NCBI GenBank assembly: GCA_000711775.1
Contig: ARYC01001245.1
Coordinates: forward strand, 33,296-97,295
Reading direction: 5' to 3'
Length of the DNA stretch: 64,000 bases
DNA from: Oxytricha trifallax
Taxonomy: Eukaryota; Ciliophora; Spirotrichea; Sporadotrichida; Oxytrichidae
Shown piece by piece: positions 24,963 through 36,036 of this stretch. Both the position numbers and the translations under genes were made by a program. Within the stretch, counting starts at the first letter, position 1. Every line of letters begins with the position of its first letter. Under the pieces are notes generated by a model that had not been told where the DNA came from, did not search any database, and worked only from the letters and a program-made list of their open reading frames with translations.

Positions 24963-25525
24963 TTTTTTTTATAATATAAATAATTTTTATTTCTATTTTC
25001 AATTCTTTTATTTTAAAACTGATTATATTAATCAAATTATTTCTCTCTAAAATTTTTATTAATTAATTTATTTTATATATTAAAATTTAATAATTTTAAA
25101 GATTTGATACTTTTATTAGTTAATTATTTAAAAATTATTAATGTTTTTACTTAGGAGTAAATGAAACTTAACATTGATTAAAAGCAAACTTCATTTCCAT
25201 TAATTAAAATTAATAAACATATTTAAAGATATAAATTAAAAATACAAATATAAATAATGGGCCCAAGTACAAATTATAAATAAGTATTAATAATTTAATT
25301 CAAAATTATATTTAACTTTATTAGTACTCAAGCTTATTCCTAATAAATATTTTAAAGAAGATTTAAAGTATGTATATTATATCTTTCTTTATATTTAAGC
25401 ATTGTTATATTCACAAAACTTTCATTATTTTGACTGATTCATTGACTCCATCTTGTTTACAGATCTAAGAAATGATATTCAAATTTAAGTTTATTGATTT
25501 CAATTATATACCTCTGTAAAACTTA

Positions 25526-25560
25526 CTATTAAATATGGGCATCCTATAGGAGGTCAACCT
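25526..25560 (-). promoter_or_regulatory. conserved TBE upstream element, copy B
   Basis: On the minus strand AGGTTGACCTCCTATAGGAT then GCCCATATTTAATAG, the counterpart of 17818-17856. Contains the palindrome CCTCCTATAGGA(GG). Confidence 0.6.
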
Positions 25561-26904
25561 CTTAGAAGGATATGGAGAAGGTTTTGAGAACTGGTTTCAA
25601 ACTTGAGAGATTGATATCAATTTCTACTGTTATAGTTCCATATTTTTAAATTTAAATTGGTACGTACTTAATTAGGAGCTTTAATTAAAGCTAGTACTTA
25701 ATTAGGAGCACCCTAAATTTAATCACAAAATCACAAAATATCTCCTAAAGCAGTACGTGTTTAATAAGGTGCAGCTCCTAAATCGGTACGTGCTGTAATC
25801 AACTTATTATTGATAGAATAAAATGTTGTTGCTTTCTCATCTATATTTAGAGCTGGATCGTCTCTTAACACTCATAATTCTTCCCTAATACTCTAAGAAC
25901 TCCCTTGAAACTTGTAGGCTTGCAAAGCTCTCATATATTCTAAGTTATAAAGGCAGTTTTATAATTTAAAATTCAAATTTAAATATGAGAAATTGCAAAC
26001 AAGTGTGTGGGAGACAGAGAGGAGGAGAAAGTTAAACATGAAATTTCAATGTAAGCAGAGGAAGTTTAAGTATATTTTTGTGAGAAATGTGAAAGAGACT
26101 TCACTCATAAATTTAGCTGGTACAGACATTTGAAGGTCCATAAGGAATCTAACCCTACTGTATACTTAAAGCATGATAAAGTTTATTGAAATTATGATTG
26201 CTTTGAGTGCCATAAGCATGACTCTCATACAAGAGACTTAAAGAAGCATCTTTTAAAAGCTCATAAGAAAGAAATTGAAGTTGAAGATTAAGATACTCAA
26301 CTGAAGTTGCTCAACAAAAGAAGAGCAAGGGAGGCTCTTTAAGTTCAGGAACTTTAATAAGCAAGTGAATCAGAGTATGTGAGGATAGCACGCAACCTCT
26401 TAGCATCAAAGGTCACTAAAATCATGATTAAAATATAACACAAGAAAATTCGAGTACTTGCTTAGATTGATTTAGATACTTCTCTCTTAAGCTACCTAAT
26501 TCAAGAGGATTCCTATGACAAGAAAGTTGTTAAGGATTATCAGTTTCCTTAAAAATTATATCTTTTCAACTATCTCCTTAGTGATGATAAGTATTAAATG
26601 GAGTTTACAAATGAGCATCAAGTTCTCACTCATGCAAAGTTTAAAGAGTGTAAATACTTAATAAAGATAGATGCTGTTCTACTCGCCAAAGATCATGTTG
26701 CTTTCAAGCTCCCACTATTTCAAATGCCCCTCAGAGATTTCATTAGTGATCAAAGGAATCATAAGTAGCTTGCTTTGATAGCAACTTAAACCTTAGAAGG
26801 CATAAAAGAGTTACATAAGTTAGGCTTTGTTTACAGAGATTTGAAGCCTGAGAATATAATGAAAAACTTTTCATCTGTAAGAGTGACAATTATTGACTTC
26901 AACA

Positions 26905-28552
26905 ATTATTAAACTAGAAAGTTAAAAGTTTCAGGTACGAAACCTCTTTCTATGGAACCGTCTCAAATCTCTCTCAAAAATACTTTCAAATAATTTGAGA
27001 AGCTTTCAGTACTTTTCTCACAAGCATTCATATTTTAAAGAGACTACCTTCCCAAAATCAACTAGGTATCTCTTACACTAAAAAAGCTAAATGAATAAGG
27101 AACAAATTGTTTCCTTAATAAAATGGAAGTTTCCTACCTAAAGAAAACTTGGCTCCAACTGATGAGCTTCAAAGTCTTCCAAAAGAGGGTAGAAGAACAT
27201 ATATCAACCACAGATATCTACGAGTTAATATACACAACACTATGTGCTATAGGTAGACCAAATAGAACAACTGAATAAGTTCTTCTACTCTAAATCACCA
27301 CTCAACTACTTCTCACTACTACATAGTAGCTTTAGAAATCCTTACAAAACCCTATTTAGTAAGGAAACAACTTAACTCCAAAATAGGTATCTTACTCAAT
27401 GACGCAATAGATCGGTATACATACTGAACAGAAATTAATAACCCACTAGTCAAAAATTCCCATTAATTAGATCGGTAATTAAATTAATTTAATTAAATTA
27501 ATTAATAATAATATCTTTTAAGTTATTAATAATAAAATTCTAATTAACAAAAGAAGACTGGGATAGAGTTAATTGATTAAATAATAGAATCATTCCAATC
27601 ACTCAATCAAACTTCAAAATAACTAATTGAGTAACAAAGATAATCCACAAAAATAATAGCTAACAAAGTGACAAGAATGCTTGGGAAAAGTCAGGATAAT
27701 GCCAATAAAAGAATAAAGCAAGAAATGATAGTTAACACTAACAGCCTCAAATAAGACCAAGAGGACTTAAAAATTTCTATTGAAGCCATAGGCCAGATAC
27801 TTTAAACTAACACTATTCAATAGTAACTATATCACAACTAAATCCTAGAAGAAAGGAGATAGAATGAATTAGAAACATCAAAGTAAAAACTATCAAAGTA
27901 ACCATGATCAACATCAATAAAAAACTGGAAATGCCACAATAAAATACAATAACATCAAGGAACACATCTAAATTGATAACGAAAACAATTCTAGAATTTT
28001 CGAGCTAATTGATGATAAATACTAAGCTCAACTCAAGACCTTCTTTACATAAATACAGGACAAATGGGTTGATAGCTTTTAATACTTGTATGTGGCATAA
28101 CCAAAAGCCATCTTACAACTTCTAGAGTCAAATATGATGAAACTACTTAGAATGATTGATGATTTATATGAATCAGACAGAATTAAATTACAACCACATT
28201 AGAGAAGATTTATGGAACTAAAACACAAGAACTACATCATGAGAGACCATGAAAAACTAGAAGTCTTCTTGATTCATCATGATTTAATGGTAACACTAGC
28301 TAAAGCTTATGCACTTAACCTTAACCTTCCTGACATGACGAGACACAGAGAGTTAATGGAAAAAGACAACATCTAACTCAGAGAGAGACAAACGCTCCCC
28401 CACTACGGGTAGAAGCACAGAAGATGATCAAAGTTTGAATTATACTTCTTTATTTACTAAAAGGGCTTGTCCCTTACTTGCACTAAAAAGCAATCAAGAT
28501 CGGGAGTCCCCAGAGACCTCAATGTCATCTAATTATTATTATTATTATTATT
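26905..28552 (+). mobile_element. LINE-like retroelement nested in TBE B kinase gene
   Basis: Inserted in the kinase gene directly after the DFN codons, with the target duplication GACTTCAACA at 26895-26904 and 28553-28562 (possibly longer, since the ATT tail merges with it). It ends in (ATT)n at 28530-28552. The ~70 bp before the tail (AAAAGGGCTTGTCCCTTACT onward, with GATCGGGAGTCCC) match the 3' ends of 12059-13694 and 61356-61638. Same strand as the interrupted gene. Length 1,648 bp, close to the 1,636 bp of the first copy. Confidence 0.85.
27121..28430 (+). pseudogene. LINE-like ORF(s) inside TBE B, frame-broken
   Basis: With TGA as the only stop, one frame is open from ATG 27123 (MEVSYLKKTWLQLMSF) to about 27670. 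Another starts at 27678 (MLGKSQDNANKRIKQEM) and is rich in Gln, Glu and Lys, coiled-coil-like. After frame changes near 27900-27960 a third runs to TGA at about 28420 (contains TFFTQIQDKWVDSFQYLYVA and MTRHRELMEKDN). Charged helical protein; no reverse transcriptase seen. It does not resemble the body of the 12059-13694 element although the 3' ends match. Confidence 0.45.
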
Positions 28553-28887
28553 GACTTCAACAGAGCATGAAGGGTAGAAGTATCAAGGCTAGGAAGTGTT
28601 ATGAGAACTCACGGTTATTATCCAGAAAGAGAAGACTGGGATGGAGATTTTCACAGAGATAAGTGGGCTATGACAGCAATAATAATCAATAGAGCAGTAG
28701 AGTTGTGGTTAAGTAAGATAAACTTCAGACATCTCCCATATGATCCAAAAGTGCATTTTGAGTGATTAAATTAGATACATTTACTATAAATTTCACATTA
28801 TAACCTATTAATAACTCCAATCCTTAAAAGATTTCCTACAAATTAAAGCACTTATAAACCTCATTTAGGGGTTTAGGGGTTTTGAAT

Positions 28888-29190
28888 GGTAATGGATTCT
28901 TTGCATTAATTATTGAGAGAGAAAAAAAACCCAGTTTCTTTATATATTATAACTTATAGAACTTCAATCAGAAATACCTTAACTTTGGGACAAACCTCTA
29001 ATTTTTTATGATATAAGGACTATAGTATACATAAATTAAACTCTTTGATTTAAAATGAAAACATAGTAGATGATATATTTAAAAAAAATTAATGATATAA
29101 CTCAGATAAAAGAATTTGAAGAATAGGGAGATTAATTAAAAATGATGCAAATATACATTCATATAAATAATCTTGTCTGTCAATGTTTCT
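28888..29190. other. AT-rich spacer
   Basis: Nothing recognised. Confidence 0.5.
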
Positions 29191-29750
29191 TCACTTGACT
29201 TTGTATAATTGAGTGAAATTCTCTGAGCACTGTGACCATTCGAAGTGATAGCTAATTTTAACATCGATTTCTCTGAAGCTAGCCATGCTCTTTCTTACAG
29301 CAATTGAACCTCTGAGGACCTCTCCTATACAAATGGTGAGCTCACGATTCATCTAGAACACAACTTGCTTCCAGTGATTAGAGGCACAGTATGGGGAGGT
29401 GGTAAGAGCAATAGGGTTTTATGGGTCTCTGAAGTCATTCATTGTTGAACCATGTGATTAGGCGTGGCATTTATCATTGCAGTTGAATGTAGTTTCATGT
29501 TCTGAGGTGGACCCATCTTCACCCTTGTGCATGGTGCAGAGATTTAAATCAAGAACCCTGCACTCGTTTGAGATAATCATGTCACCCTTGCAAATGTCAT
29601 TTAATGGCTCGTTTATGAAGTTTCCTGCCCCACCTTACATATCAACACCATACACATCATCTCAGATAAAGCAAGTTGCAAAATTAGGTATCAGGGGTTT
29701 TTCGCAAAACAGTATTGCAAACGAGAGCAAAAAAGAATTTTCCTGTTGAG
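29191..29750 (-). pseudogene. protein arginine N-methyltransferase fragment (C-terminal part)
   Basis: Minus strand, ending at a natural-looking TGA (29191-29193). Readable motifs match the C-terminal half of type I PRMTs: DDVYGVDM (family W-[DE]-[ND]-V-Y-G-F-D-M), then TTSPYCASNHWKQVVFQMN (family T-H-W-K-Q-T-V-F-Y) followed by a beta-barrel strand pattern ICIGEVLRGSIAVRK and EIDVKISYHFEW. PRMTs transfer methyl groups from S-adenosylmethionine to protein arginines. The residue before DDVYG is a TGA where the family has Trp, and the segment linking it to the upstream LIPNFAT motif seems deleted. The AdoMet-binding N-terminal domain is not found nearby. So this is a fragment: a decayed copy, or part of a germline gene whose other segments lie elsewhere. 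Confidence 0.8.
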
Positions 29751-30060
29751 GGGCTGGCAGAGGCACCTCGCGATTCTCCATGTTTTGATCTGCGGAAATG
29801 GAGTCTCCGACTCAGACATCTACCCCAGGGCCGAGATAATTGAACATCTTTATTTTTCAGAACACCCTATGGCATTAAGCGAGCGCTTTGGGAACATTTC
29901 CTTGGTAATGGTATCGATGATGTTGATCAAATTAATCTTAAACTTGCGGATCTCTCTTGACTGTTTAACCTTTCCTCTCTGCCCCAAGCCTCTTCCTCTA
30001 TCTTTCTGTGCTGGACGCTTTTGCGGATTCCTCCACTATACTAAGGATTTCACTTAAGAT
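29751..30060 (-). other. coding-like stretch, unidentified
   Basis: GC-richer block between the PRMT and YHYH fragments. On the minus strand one frame gives KVKQSREIRKFKINLINIID followed by TITKEMFPKRSLNAIG, which reads like a real helical protein. It is not PRMT and not YHYH. The plus strand also has a long open run here, so the strand is not certain. Confidence 0.35.
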
Positions 30061-30094
30061 GGAGTGCTCTTTCTAATGGGGGAGAAGAGGAATC

Positions 30095-30700
30095 TTTGAG
30101 TAGTATACTGTGCGCGCTGCACTCGTTGGCGTCTCAACCAATGGGGTTCCCACCCACTCTGGCTCTTCAGAGCTTTTAAATGACTTCTTCGCACAAAAGG
30201 GAACAGGCTCAGATGCCAAGAGAGTAGAAGTTGATCTATGTTTAGGAAGCAGTGAATACAAGACTTTCTATCACTATAACTCTTTCAGTCCTTGCGTTTA
30301 TGCAAACAGTATCAGTTCAAATGAAGTTGCTACATCATGCTCTTCAAATTCACAATGCACAAAGGACTACTTGAAATACGCCAACACTAACCTTCCAACT
30401 GCCCAAAGAGTCACTAGTATTGTGGGTATTGCATGAGATTGTCACATGATTGTTGGACCATACAAAGCCGCTGGGGTTTTATGGCAGCCATGTGATGTTG
30501 ATGGTTGTAATGGTGTTACAGTAAATGGCAAATACGTCAATGGCTCCACCCCCCTCTTACACTGTACCCATGCCTGCAGGGCACCCCGCTGGTAGTAGTG
30601 GCCCAGTGTTGCCTCTACTAGAAGCCATTAGCACTGGTCGTGTATTTCTTATCATCCTGGATTAGATTGCTGTCTAAGGGGGGTCCCATTTATAGCTGAT
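30095..30700 (+). pseudogene. YHYH-domain protein fragment
   Basis: Plus strand reading: ALVGVSTNGVPTHSGSSELL, KRVEVDLCLGSSEYKTFYHY (the YHYH signature), NSFSPCVYANSISSNE, CSSNSQCTKDYLKYANTNLP, QRVTSIVGIA, then an in-frame TGA where the family has Lys/Arg, then MIVGPYKAAGVLWQPCDVDG and CNGVTVNGKYV. A one-base change at about 30548 continues PSYTVPMPAG. The cysteine-rich pattern is that of secreted YHYH proteins found in expanded families in ciliates; molecular function unknown. The TGA and frameshift argue for a decayed copy. No clear signal peptide was found upstream. Confidence 0.75.
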
Positions 30701-30753
30701 AGTAATAACCTTTAATTAAGAATAAAATTTAACTCAAATCACACAATTAATTT

Positions 30754-30782
30754 GGTTGCTTTTTAATTTGTGAAGACCCCCC

Positions 30783-30814
<32 letters not shown>

Positions 30815-30868
30815 AAAATATATATATCAATATATAAAAAATACATATTTAATTTATTAAAAGCAACC
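30754..30868. repeat. small MITE-like stem-loop with (TA)n core
   Basis: Ends GGTTGCTTTTTAAT and ATTAAAAGCAACC are inverted repeats around a TATATA microsatellite (30782-30842) and a run CCCCCCT. A second element with nearly the same ends is at 50277-50345. Confidence 0.5.
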
Positions 30869-32623
30869 AAATCTCTTATAATAATAAAAATATAGAATTA
30901 TTTAATATTTAAATTTAAATTAAGCAACTTCCTTATCTCTATTGATTTCATACTTTTATTTAAAAAATGGTTTATTTTAGATATTTATGAAAAGAAATTC
31001 TTATTTAAATAAATTATGAATTACAAATCTAGTTTGGGAATTATTAACTATTTTAAAGTTTTGATTACTATTATAAAAAAGTTATTGATTATTGTGATTT
31101 TGTTGTTGCAAAATAAACGGTACTTATAAGTAAGATTGATTGCAATAAGAAGACTTAAATTTAATAATGTAGGAAATCTCTTGCTGTGTGGGATTATAAA
31201 ACTGTCAATTAAAGCAAATTTTACAATACCAAGAATTCTTAATATAAATATTGAAAAATTGAGAATTAATATAGTAATTATATAAGTTTTATTAAACAAT
31301 AAAAAAAATTTGATTGTTAAAAATGAATTACTATAGTATAATTCAATATAGTGGCAGTGAAAACAATAATAAAATAATGTTTAAATTAAATAGGAAAGCA
31401 AATAAATTCTAAATTAACTAAAAGTTTTTGTTGAGAATAGTTGTTAAGTATTTTAATATTATATATAATATTTAAAATATTGAATAATTTTACTTAATAT
31501 TAATTTTCAAAATGAATTGAGTTTATTATTACTTTTAAAAACAATATAAAAGTGTTAATTATTCTAATGCTGTAAAAATAGATCATTATAGATACGTGAA
31601 AATGATGACCATTTAACTCTCTAGTTTATTGAAAATTGACTTCTTAGTAGCGGGAAGAGAAACCATAATTATAAAGTTGATGACATTATGACCCTTTATG
31701 TAGATAAATTTCTTTTCGCTTAAATACAAAACCTTAAAAACTGTTTGGTAGTTCGGAAGAGTCTTATGTTTTTAAAGTAGTCTATTAAGTCATACTTTAT
31801 AAAGATTCCTGTAAATTATAAATAAAGTTAATTGTTATTAATAATAAAATAATATTTGAAAATAAATGCTATCAATTATGTGCAGAGGTAATGATGACTA
31901 AGAAGTTGACTTTGATGATTGAAAGTAATGAAGATGATCAAAAGTTTGAGGCTTATTTGTCTCAATGAATAAAAATTTGCTTGGTCTAACTGAACGCTAA
32001 ATACACTACACAGGTCACAAAGAAAAAAAGTAAGTGCAGCAATACTCGTATTAGGTGAATTAATGCTTTTAAAAAATAAAGTATTATTTAACATAATGAA
32101 TACACAATATTTAATATTAAAATTATAAACCCTATATTTAATAAATAATTAAAATAACATATCAAAACCTTGAGTTGAGAATGTTTTAATAAAAAAGATC
32201 TCTATTAAATCTTAATGATTATTTAATTACGACTAAAAATTTTAAATATGGAAGTAAAAAATAAATATTGGTGTCATTCATTATAAATCTAAATTAAATT
32301 ACTATATATTAGAAATAAAATTGAAAAGAATTACAACAAGTTAGATAAATAATGAATAATAAAATAAAAGTAATAATTAAATACTAAGATATAAAGAATG
32401 CAAAAATAAACAAATAATGAAAAATTAAAAATAATATGAAGACAATATTTTAATTAAATAATTATAAAAATTGAAGTAAAATTTATAATTATACATTTAA
32501 TTAAAATTTATCCTTCTTTAAATATAAAATGTAAACCTATCTAGCAAATGAACTTGATAAGATTATTTGTCACCCTAATAAAAGAATATTTGAAATTATA
32601 AAATAGTTACCAGATTCTTTGGA
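30869..32623. other. AT-rich region upstream of element E
   Basis: No clear gene. A partial open stretch at about 31640-31880 on the plus strand (SGKRNHNYKVDDIMTLYVDK) could be the N-terminal part of the element E transposase. No C4A4-type terminus was found, so the left end of E is undefined. Confidence 0.35.
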
Positions 32624-33520
32624 ATGCAGGCAAAGGAAATATAATAAATCATAAAAAAGCTGAAAAACGAAAAAATTATTAATCCCATTAGGAAACCATC
32701 TAAACTCCAATTAAATTCTGAGCAACTATATTATTTGATATCAGATAAGACACTCTTAGAGCATATCCCTAATTCTCTTTAACATAGAGCTATTCATTTT
32801 ATTTCAATGAAGATTCTCAGAGATTAAGATTTTATATACTACTCTTCGAAACTTGTACAAGAAGAACGGGGTTAGGTATAAAGCGTGTAAATGTGATTAT
32901 AATTTAACAGAGCAAAAATTAAACTTAATTAAGATAGATTTAGAAAGAGTGAAGACGTCAATAAATGAGTTAAAAAATGATAACTAAAACATTTTCTACT
33001 CGGACGAGACTATATTTAAAGCTCATTCAACTTCTTGGAAAGCATGGGTGCCTAAATGCTAAAACTTAGTCTTGAAGAAAAAAGGACTCACTCTAGATAA
33101 TTTAGCAGCTGTTGTAATAATAAGTACAAGATATGGACTTGAAGCATTCCGAGTAGTAAAGAAATCAATTAAAATTTAACACCTAAAATTTGTATTAGAG
33201 GATCTTTATCATAACTACAAAGAGAAGCAATTGACAATATTTCTTGATAATTTGAGTGCACAAAAGCTTTCAAAAAGGCAGTAGAGATGAAAGGATGGAA
33301 GCTTTTATTCAACGCTCCATATTCTTCAAAATATAATTGCATAGAACATATATTTTCAAGGGTGAAGCAGGAATACAGTAAATTATTAATCAGCGAACAA
33401 TTCAAATTAAGCAATACTAAGACTTTGCAGGCAGTAGCCAAATTAATTATGTCAATAAAAATATAAGACTGTATTAATAGTGAAAGACGCTGCCTTAATA
33501 TGTTAAATGAAAGTGAGTGA
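32624..33520 (+). pseudogene. element E transposase (DDE, IS630/Tc1-like)
   Basis: ATG at 32624 (MQAKEIQQIIKKLKNEKII), TGA at 33518-33520. After a frame change near 32850 the frame reads NLYKKNGVRYKACKCDYNL, then IFYSDETIFKAHSTSWKAW (first Asp), then LTIFLDNLSAQKLSKRQ (second Asp). After another change near 33285 comes LLFNAPYSSKYNCIEHIFS (Glu). The PYS..x..IE..F block is the hallmark of this superfamily. All three catalytic residues are present, but there are two frameshifts. Confidence 0.85.
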
Positions 33521-33624
33521 GTTTTTTTTGTTTTATAATTGTTAATAAATAAATTTGAATGATAATCAATATCATGCATATCATTAGTTAAAGTGTATTC
33601 TCATTGCAGGAGGACTTCTCATTA

Positions 33625-34353
33625 TCAAGTTTTCATCCTGTGTTGGCTTAAATTTGTGTGCATGCTTTTAGAAATGATATTCTTCCCCTTATAGAATTGT
33701 TGAAATTTCAAACCTTTTTCTCTTTACCAGCTGCTTTCTCCGCCATTGACTTGGTCTTCAGCATAGACAAGGCCTTCCCTTTTTTTCTAAGAAAACATGA
33801 ATTATTTTGTAAATTTACTTGATAAATGTGAGACCGATTAAATTTCTTAAAGGAATTGTTTGCTTATGATTATGACTATTGAGTCCACCTTCATTTCTTC
33901 ATAAACAACATAATTTCTCGCCTGCTGCTACTCTCTTATTATTTATATGTGCCAGTCATTTTTGATAGTTCCAAGCACCCTATAGAAAGAGTATTTGTCT
34001 GGAAGATCTGTCACTCCATCATAAATGCATAAGTATCTCATTTGGACATTATCGTCTCTCACATATTTAAATATGTTGCTCACAATGAGCTCGGGAAATT
34101 AGGTACTTTGACGTAAATAACGTTGGCTGATTTGAGTAGCTCTTTCTTGGATGAGAAGACATCTTTTATAAATTTCATGCTTGTTTTCTTAAATGCTGGC
34201 ATATGATAACCCACTAAAACATAAAAATAAATTATGTTTACATTAATATTTTAGGTGATTGTACAAATCTAACTTGGTATTGAGACTTCCTTCAAGAGTT
34301 CTGAAGTTTATATTCTTGAGAATTTGTTAGTTCTTCACGATATTGTAATTCAT
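33625..34353 (-). pseudogene. element E 22-kDa homologue, two introns
   Basis: ATG at 34353 (MNYNIVKNQQILKNINFRTL). Intron 1 is 34214-34241 (28 nt, GTAAAC...TTTTAG) at the same place as in TBEs; the reading resumes VGYHMPAFKKTSMKFIKDVF. After a break come VPNFPELIVSNIFKYVRDDN and YDGVTDLPDKYSFYRVLGTI, aligning with IPNYPEISVTNL and LSNKLPERNFFFGVLA of the TBE protein. Intron 2 is 33787-33818 (32 nt, GTAAAT...TTTAG), after which a lysine-rich tail KKKGKALSMLKTKSMAEKAA is read. The shared introns and motif order make homology secure despite low identity. Confidence 0.72.
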
Positions 34354-34607
34354 GTCCTTAGTAATAAATATTTATGTACTTATATTAAATATAAATATTT
34401 ATATCATAATAAATTTATATCAATTTTAATTGGCTTGATTACTGCAAAGACTTAAATTAATAAATTTTTTATTGGCTTTAAATAATTATTTATTAAGAAC
34501 GTAATTTCTTTTAAACTAATATGGACATAAAATTTATGCATTTAGAAAATTCATTAAAATTATATTTATGTGCTTACAAAATAATGGATATATTATTAAT
34601 ATTGAAA

Positions 34608-34626
34608 TCAGCGCAGTCTGCGCTGA
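34608..34626. repeat. GC-rich hairpin TCAGCGCAGTCTGCGCTGA
   Basis: Perfect 8-bp stem with a 3-nt centre; repeated in the second duplication unit at about 37051-37069. Confidence 0.8.
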
Positions 34627-35032
34627 ATTTTTACATTATTTTTATCGATTTTAATCTAAACCCACTATTTCTTAAAAATCTAATACTCAAATAAAACTAA
34701 CTTCATCCATAAATAAAATATGTATAAAGACATAAATTATTTATGTGCTATTTGTTGATTTAATTATCGATTTATTTCAACCATAATTTACTATATATTA
34801 ACTATAATTTACGAGTCGATAATACTTAAATATAGGTATATTAGATATGAGAAGGGATTCATCGTCTTAATCATAAAATTTGGATGATGATAATCTTAGT
34901 CAAAATTCCAAAGACATAAATTTTAACCAAACCAAATTTGCAAGGACCTAAATTTCTAACTTCTCAACAAATAAATCAGCTAATAGGGGTGATGGCTAAT
35001 ACTTAAATTTTTATGTCTAATGGTAAGCTAGA

Positions 35033-36036
35033 ATGTCAATCCGAGCAAACAACAAACTTATAAAACCCAAGAAGCTATTATCGTGTAACTTATGCAAATA
35101 AATTTATACTCCATCTGAGCTTAAGAGACACTTAATCGTTCACAATAGGGACAATGGTAAATTTATATAGTTAAAAATAGGGAGCAAGTACCTATGCCTC
35201 ATTTGCGACAGCAATTCACAGACATAAATATTTATGTCAAAAAATAAGCTTCTAAATCACCTTGGCACTCATGACTCTTAAGTGCTACTAAGCATGGACT
35301 ATTCAAAAATTGTAAGGATTTTAGCTTAATATTTTCAGACTTTAACTTAAATAGCGAAAGCATTGAATTAATATAATTAACTCAGCTATAGTGACTAGTC
35401 TAAGGGTGAAATTTAATCTATATTATCAGGCAAAAGCTAAGCTTTAGACAGCTTACAAGAAGTTGAAGGGCAAATTCATCAATCTCAAGATAGTAGTTTA
35501 ATGATATTAACACAAAAATTTCCAACTCTCAAGAAATAAACTTCAATGAAGCAAGGCATATCCCTCATGACAAATTGTCTCTATTACACCCATATATCAA
35601 AGATGAGATCAATATGATTTAAATTATATCTAAGATAAGATTCAATCAAATTCAGCTTAGATGAGTTTGAAACTATTTAAGGGCCTTAAAAATTGTTATC
35701 TTATGTGGACTAGTATCGTTCAAAAATAATGAGTCATTTATAAAAATAATAAGTCATTTATAAAAATAAACAATGTGCAAACTTTAGGATGGTTATCAAG
35801 CAATTTTTTGGGGTGAAGAAGGGGTTCATTTAAAACAAAGACATTTTGATAATTCACTAAATATTGAGCTTAAAAAAACAAAAAGCAAAGCTCAAAAGTG
35901 AAATCTATCTTAGGTTTAATAAATGCAATTGAAGAGATTCACTCGCAAGGAATCGTCCATAGATTACTAACTCCAAAAGCTGTGAGAATACACAGATATA
36001 ATATGAACTTGTAAATTCTCACCGATTATAGGAATT
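35033..36036 (+). pseudogene. element E zinc-finger/kinase gene, unit 1, truncated
   Basis: ATG at 35033 (MSIRANNKLIKPKKLLSCN). First finger CNLCKQIYTPSELKRHLIVH, linker NGKFIQLKIGSKYL, second finger CLICDSNSQTQIFMSKNKLL with H...H following: the same two-finger layout and linker as in the TBE kinases. The frame is open to a TGA at about 35613. Later frames give INAIEEIHSQGIVHRLLTP (the HRDLKPEN loop, with catalytic Asp replaced by Leu) and LTDYRN in place of DFG, where TBE C interrupts it. It looks like a pseudokinase or a decayed kinase. Confidence 0.72.

Larger units (their letters stand above)
24777..25984. other. TBE B divergent intergenic region
   Basis: About 1.2 kb, longer than in A or C. 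Holds a hairpin (24920-24962), an AT-rich part, the conserved upstream element (25526-25560) and repeated TACTTAATTAGGAGC-type motifs (25655-25800). Confidence 0.55.
25985..28765 (+). pseudogene. TBE B zinc-finger/protein-kinase gene, split by LINE-like insertion
   Basis: The ATG at 25985 needs a frame change near 26030. From there the frame is open to 26904 apart from one TGA at about 26189. Fingers: VYFCEKCERDFTHKFSWYRH and YDCFECHKHDSHTRDLKKH. Kinase part: FNYLLSDDKYQMEFTNEHQV, LHKLGFVYRDLKPENIMKN (catalytic loop with Tyr for His) and VTIIDFN. The reading resumes after the insertion at 28553 with VSRLGSVMRTHGYYPEREDW and ends KINFRHLPYDPKVHF(E), TGA at 28763-28765. One extra TGA lies just after the junction. 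This is the best-preserved kinase in the window apart from the insertion. Confidence 0.88.
22857..28884. mobile_element. TBE: TBE copy B, complete but carrying a nested retroelement
   Basis: The left end starts CAAAACCCCTTAATGAGG, the right end in reverse complement CAAAACCCCTAAACCCC; both continue GAGGTTTATAAGTGC. The trinucleotide AAT is duplicated at 22854-22856 and 28885-28887. Of its 6,028 bp, 1,648 bp (plus a 10-bp duplication) belong to a LINE-like insertion, leaving about 4.37 kb of TBE. Gene order: transposase (plus), 22-kDa (minus), zinc-finger kinase (plus), the mirror image of copy A. It belongs to the same ITR subfamily as A. The left ITR lacks the second C4-type block seen at the right. 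Confidence 0.93.
32624..36036. mobile_element. element E: divergent TBE-like element, ends not found
   Basis: Recognised by gene content and order: IS630/Tc1-type transposase (plus), 22-kDa homologue with the same two introns (minus), C2H2-finger/kinase gene (plus). This is exactly the TBE arrangement, with much diverged proteins. No telomere-like terminal repeats were found on the left; the right part is cut off by TBE C at 36037 and 38461. Its right portion from 34362 is present twice because of a tandem duplication. Confidence 0.7.

Noticed and set aside
29477-30057. Two plus-strand open runs across the PRMT fragment and its neighbour
   Set aside because: The minus strand carries clear PRMT motifs over 29191-29750, so the plus run there is a shadow; 29751-30060 is left unassigned.
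30073-30261. Minus-strand 62-codon run
   Set aside because: Antisense of the YHYH-domain reading.
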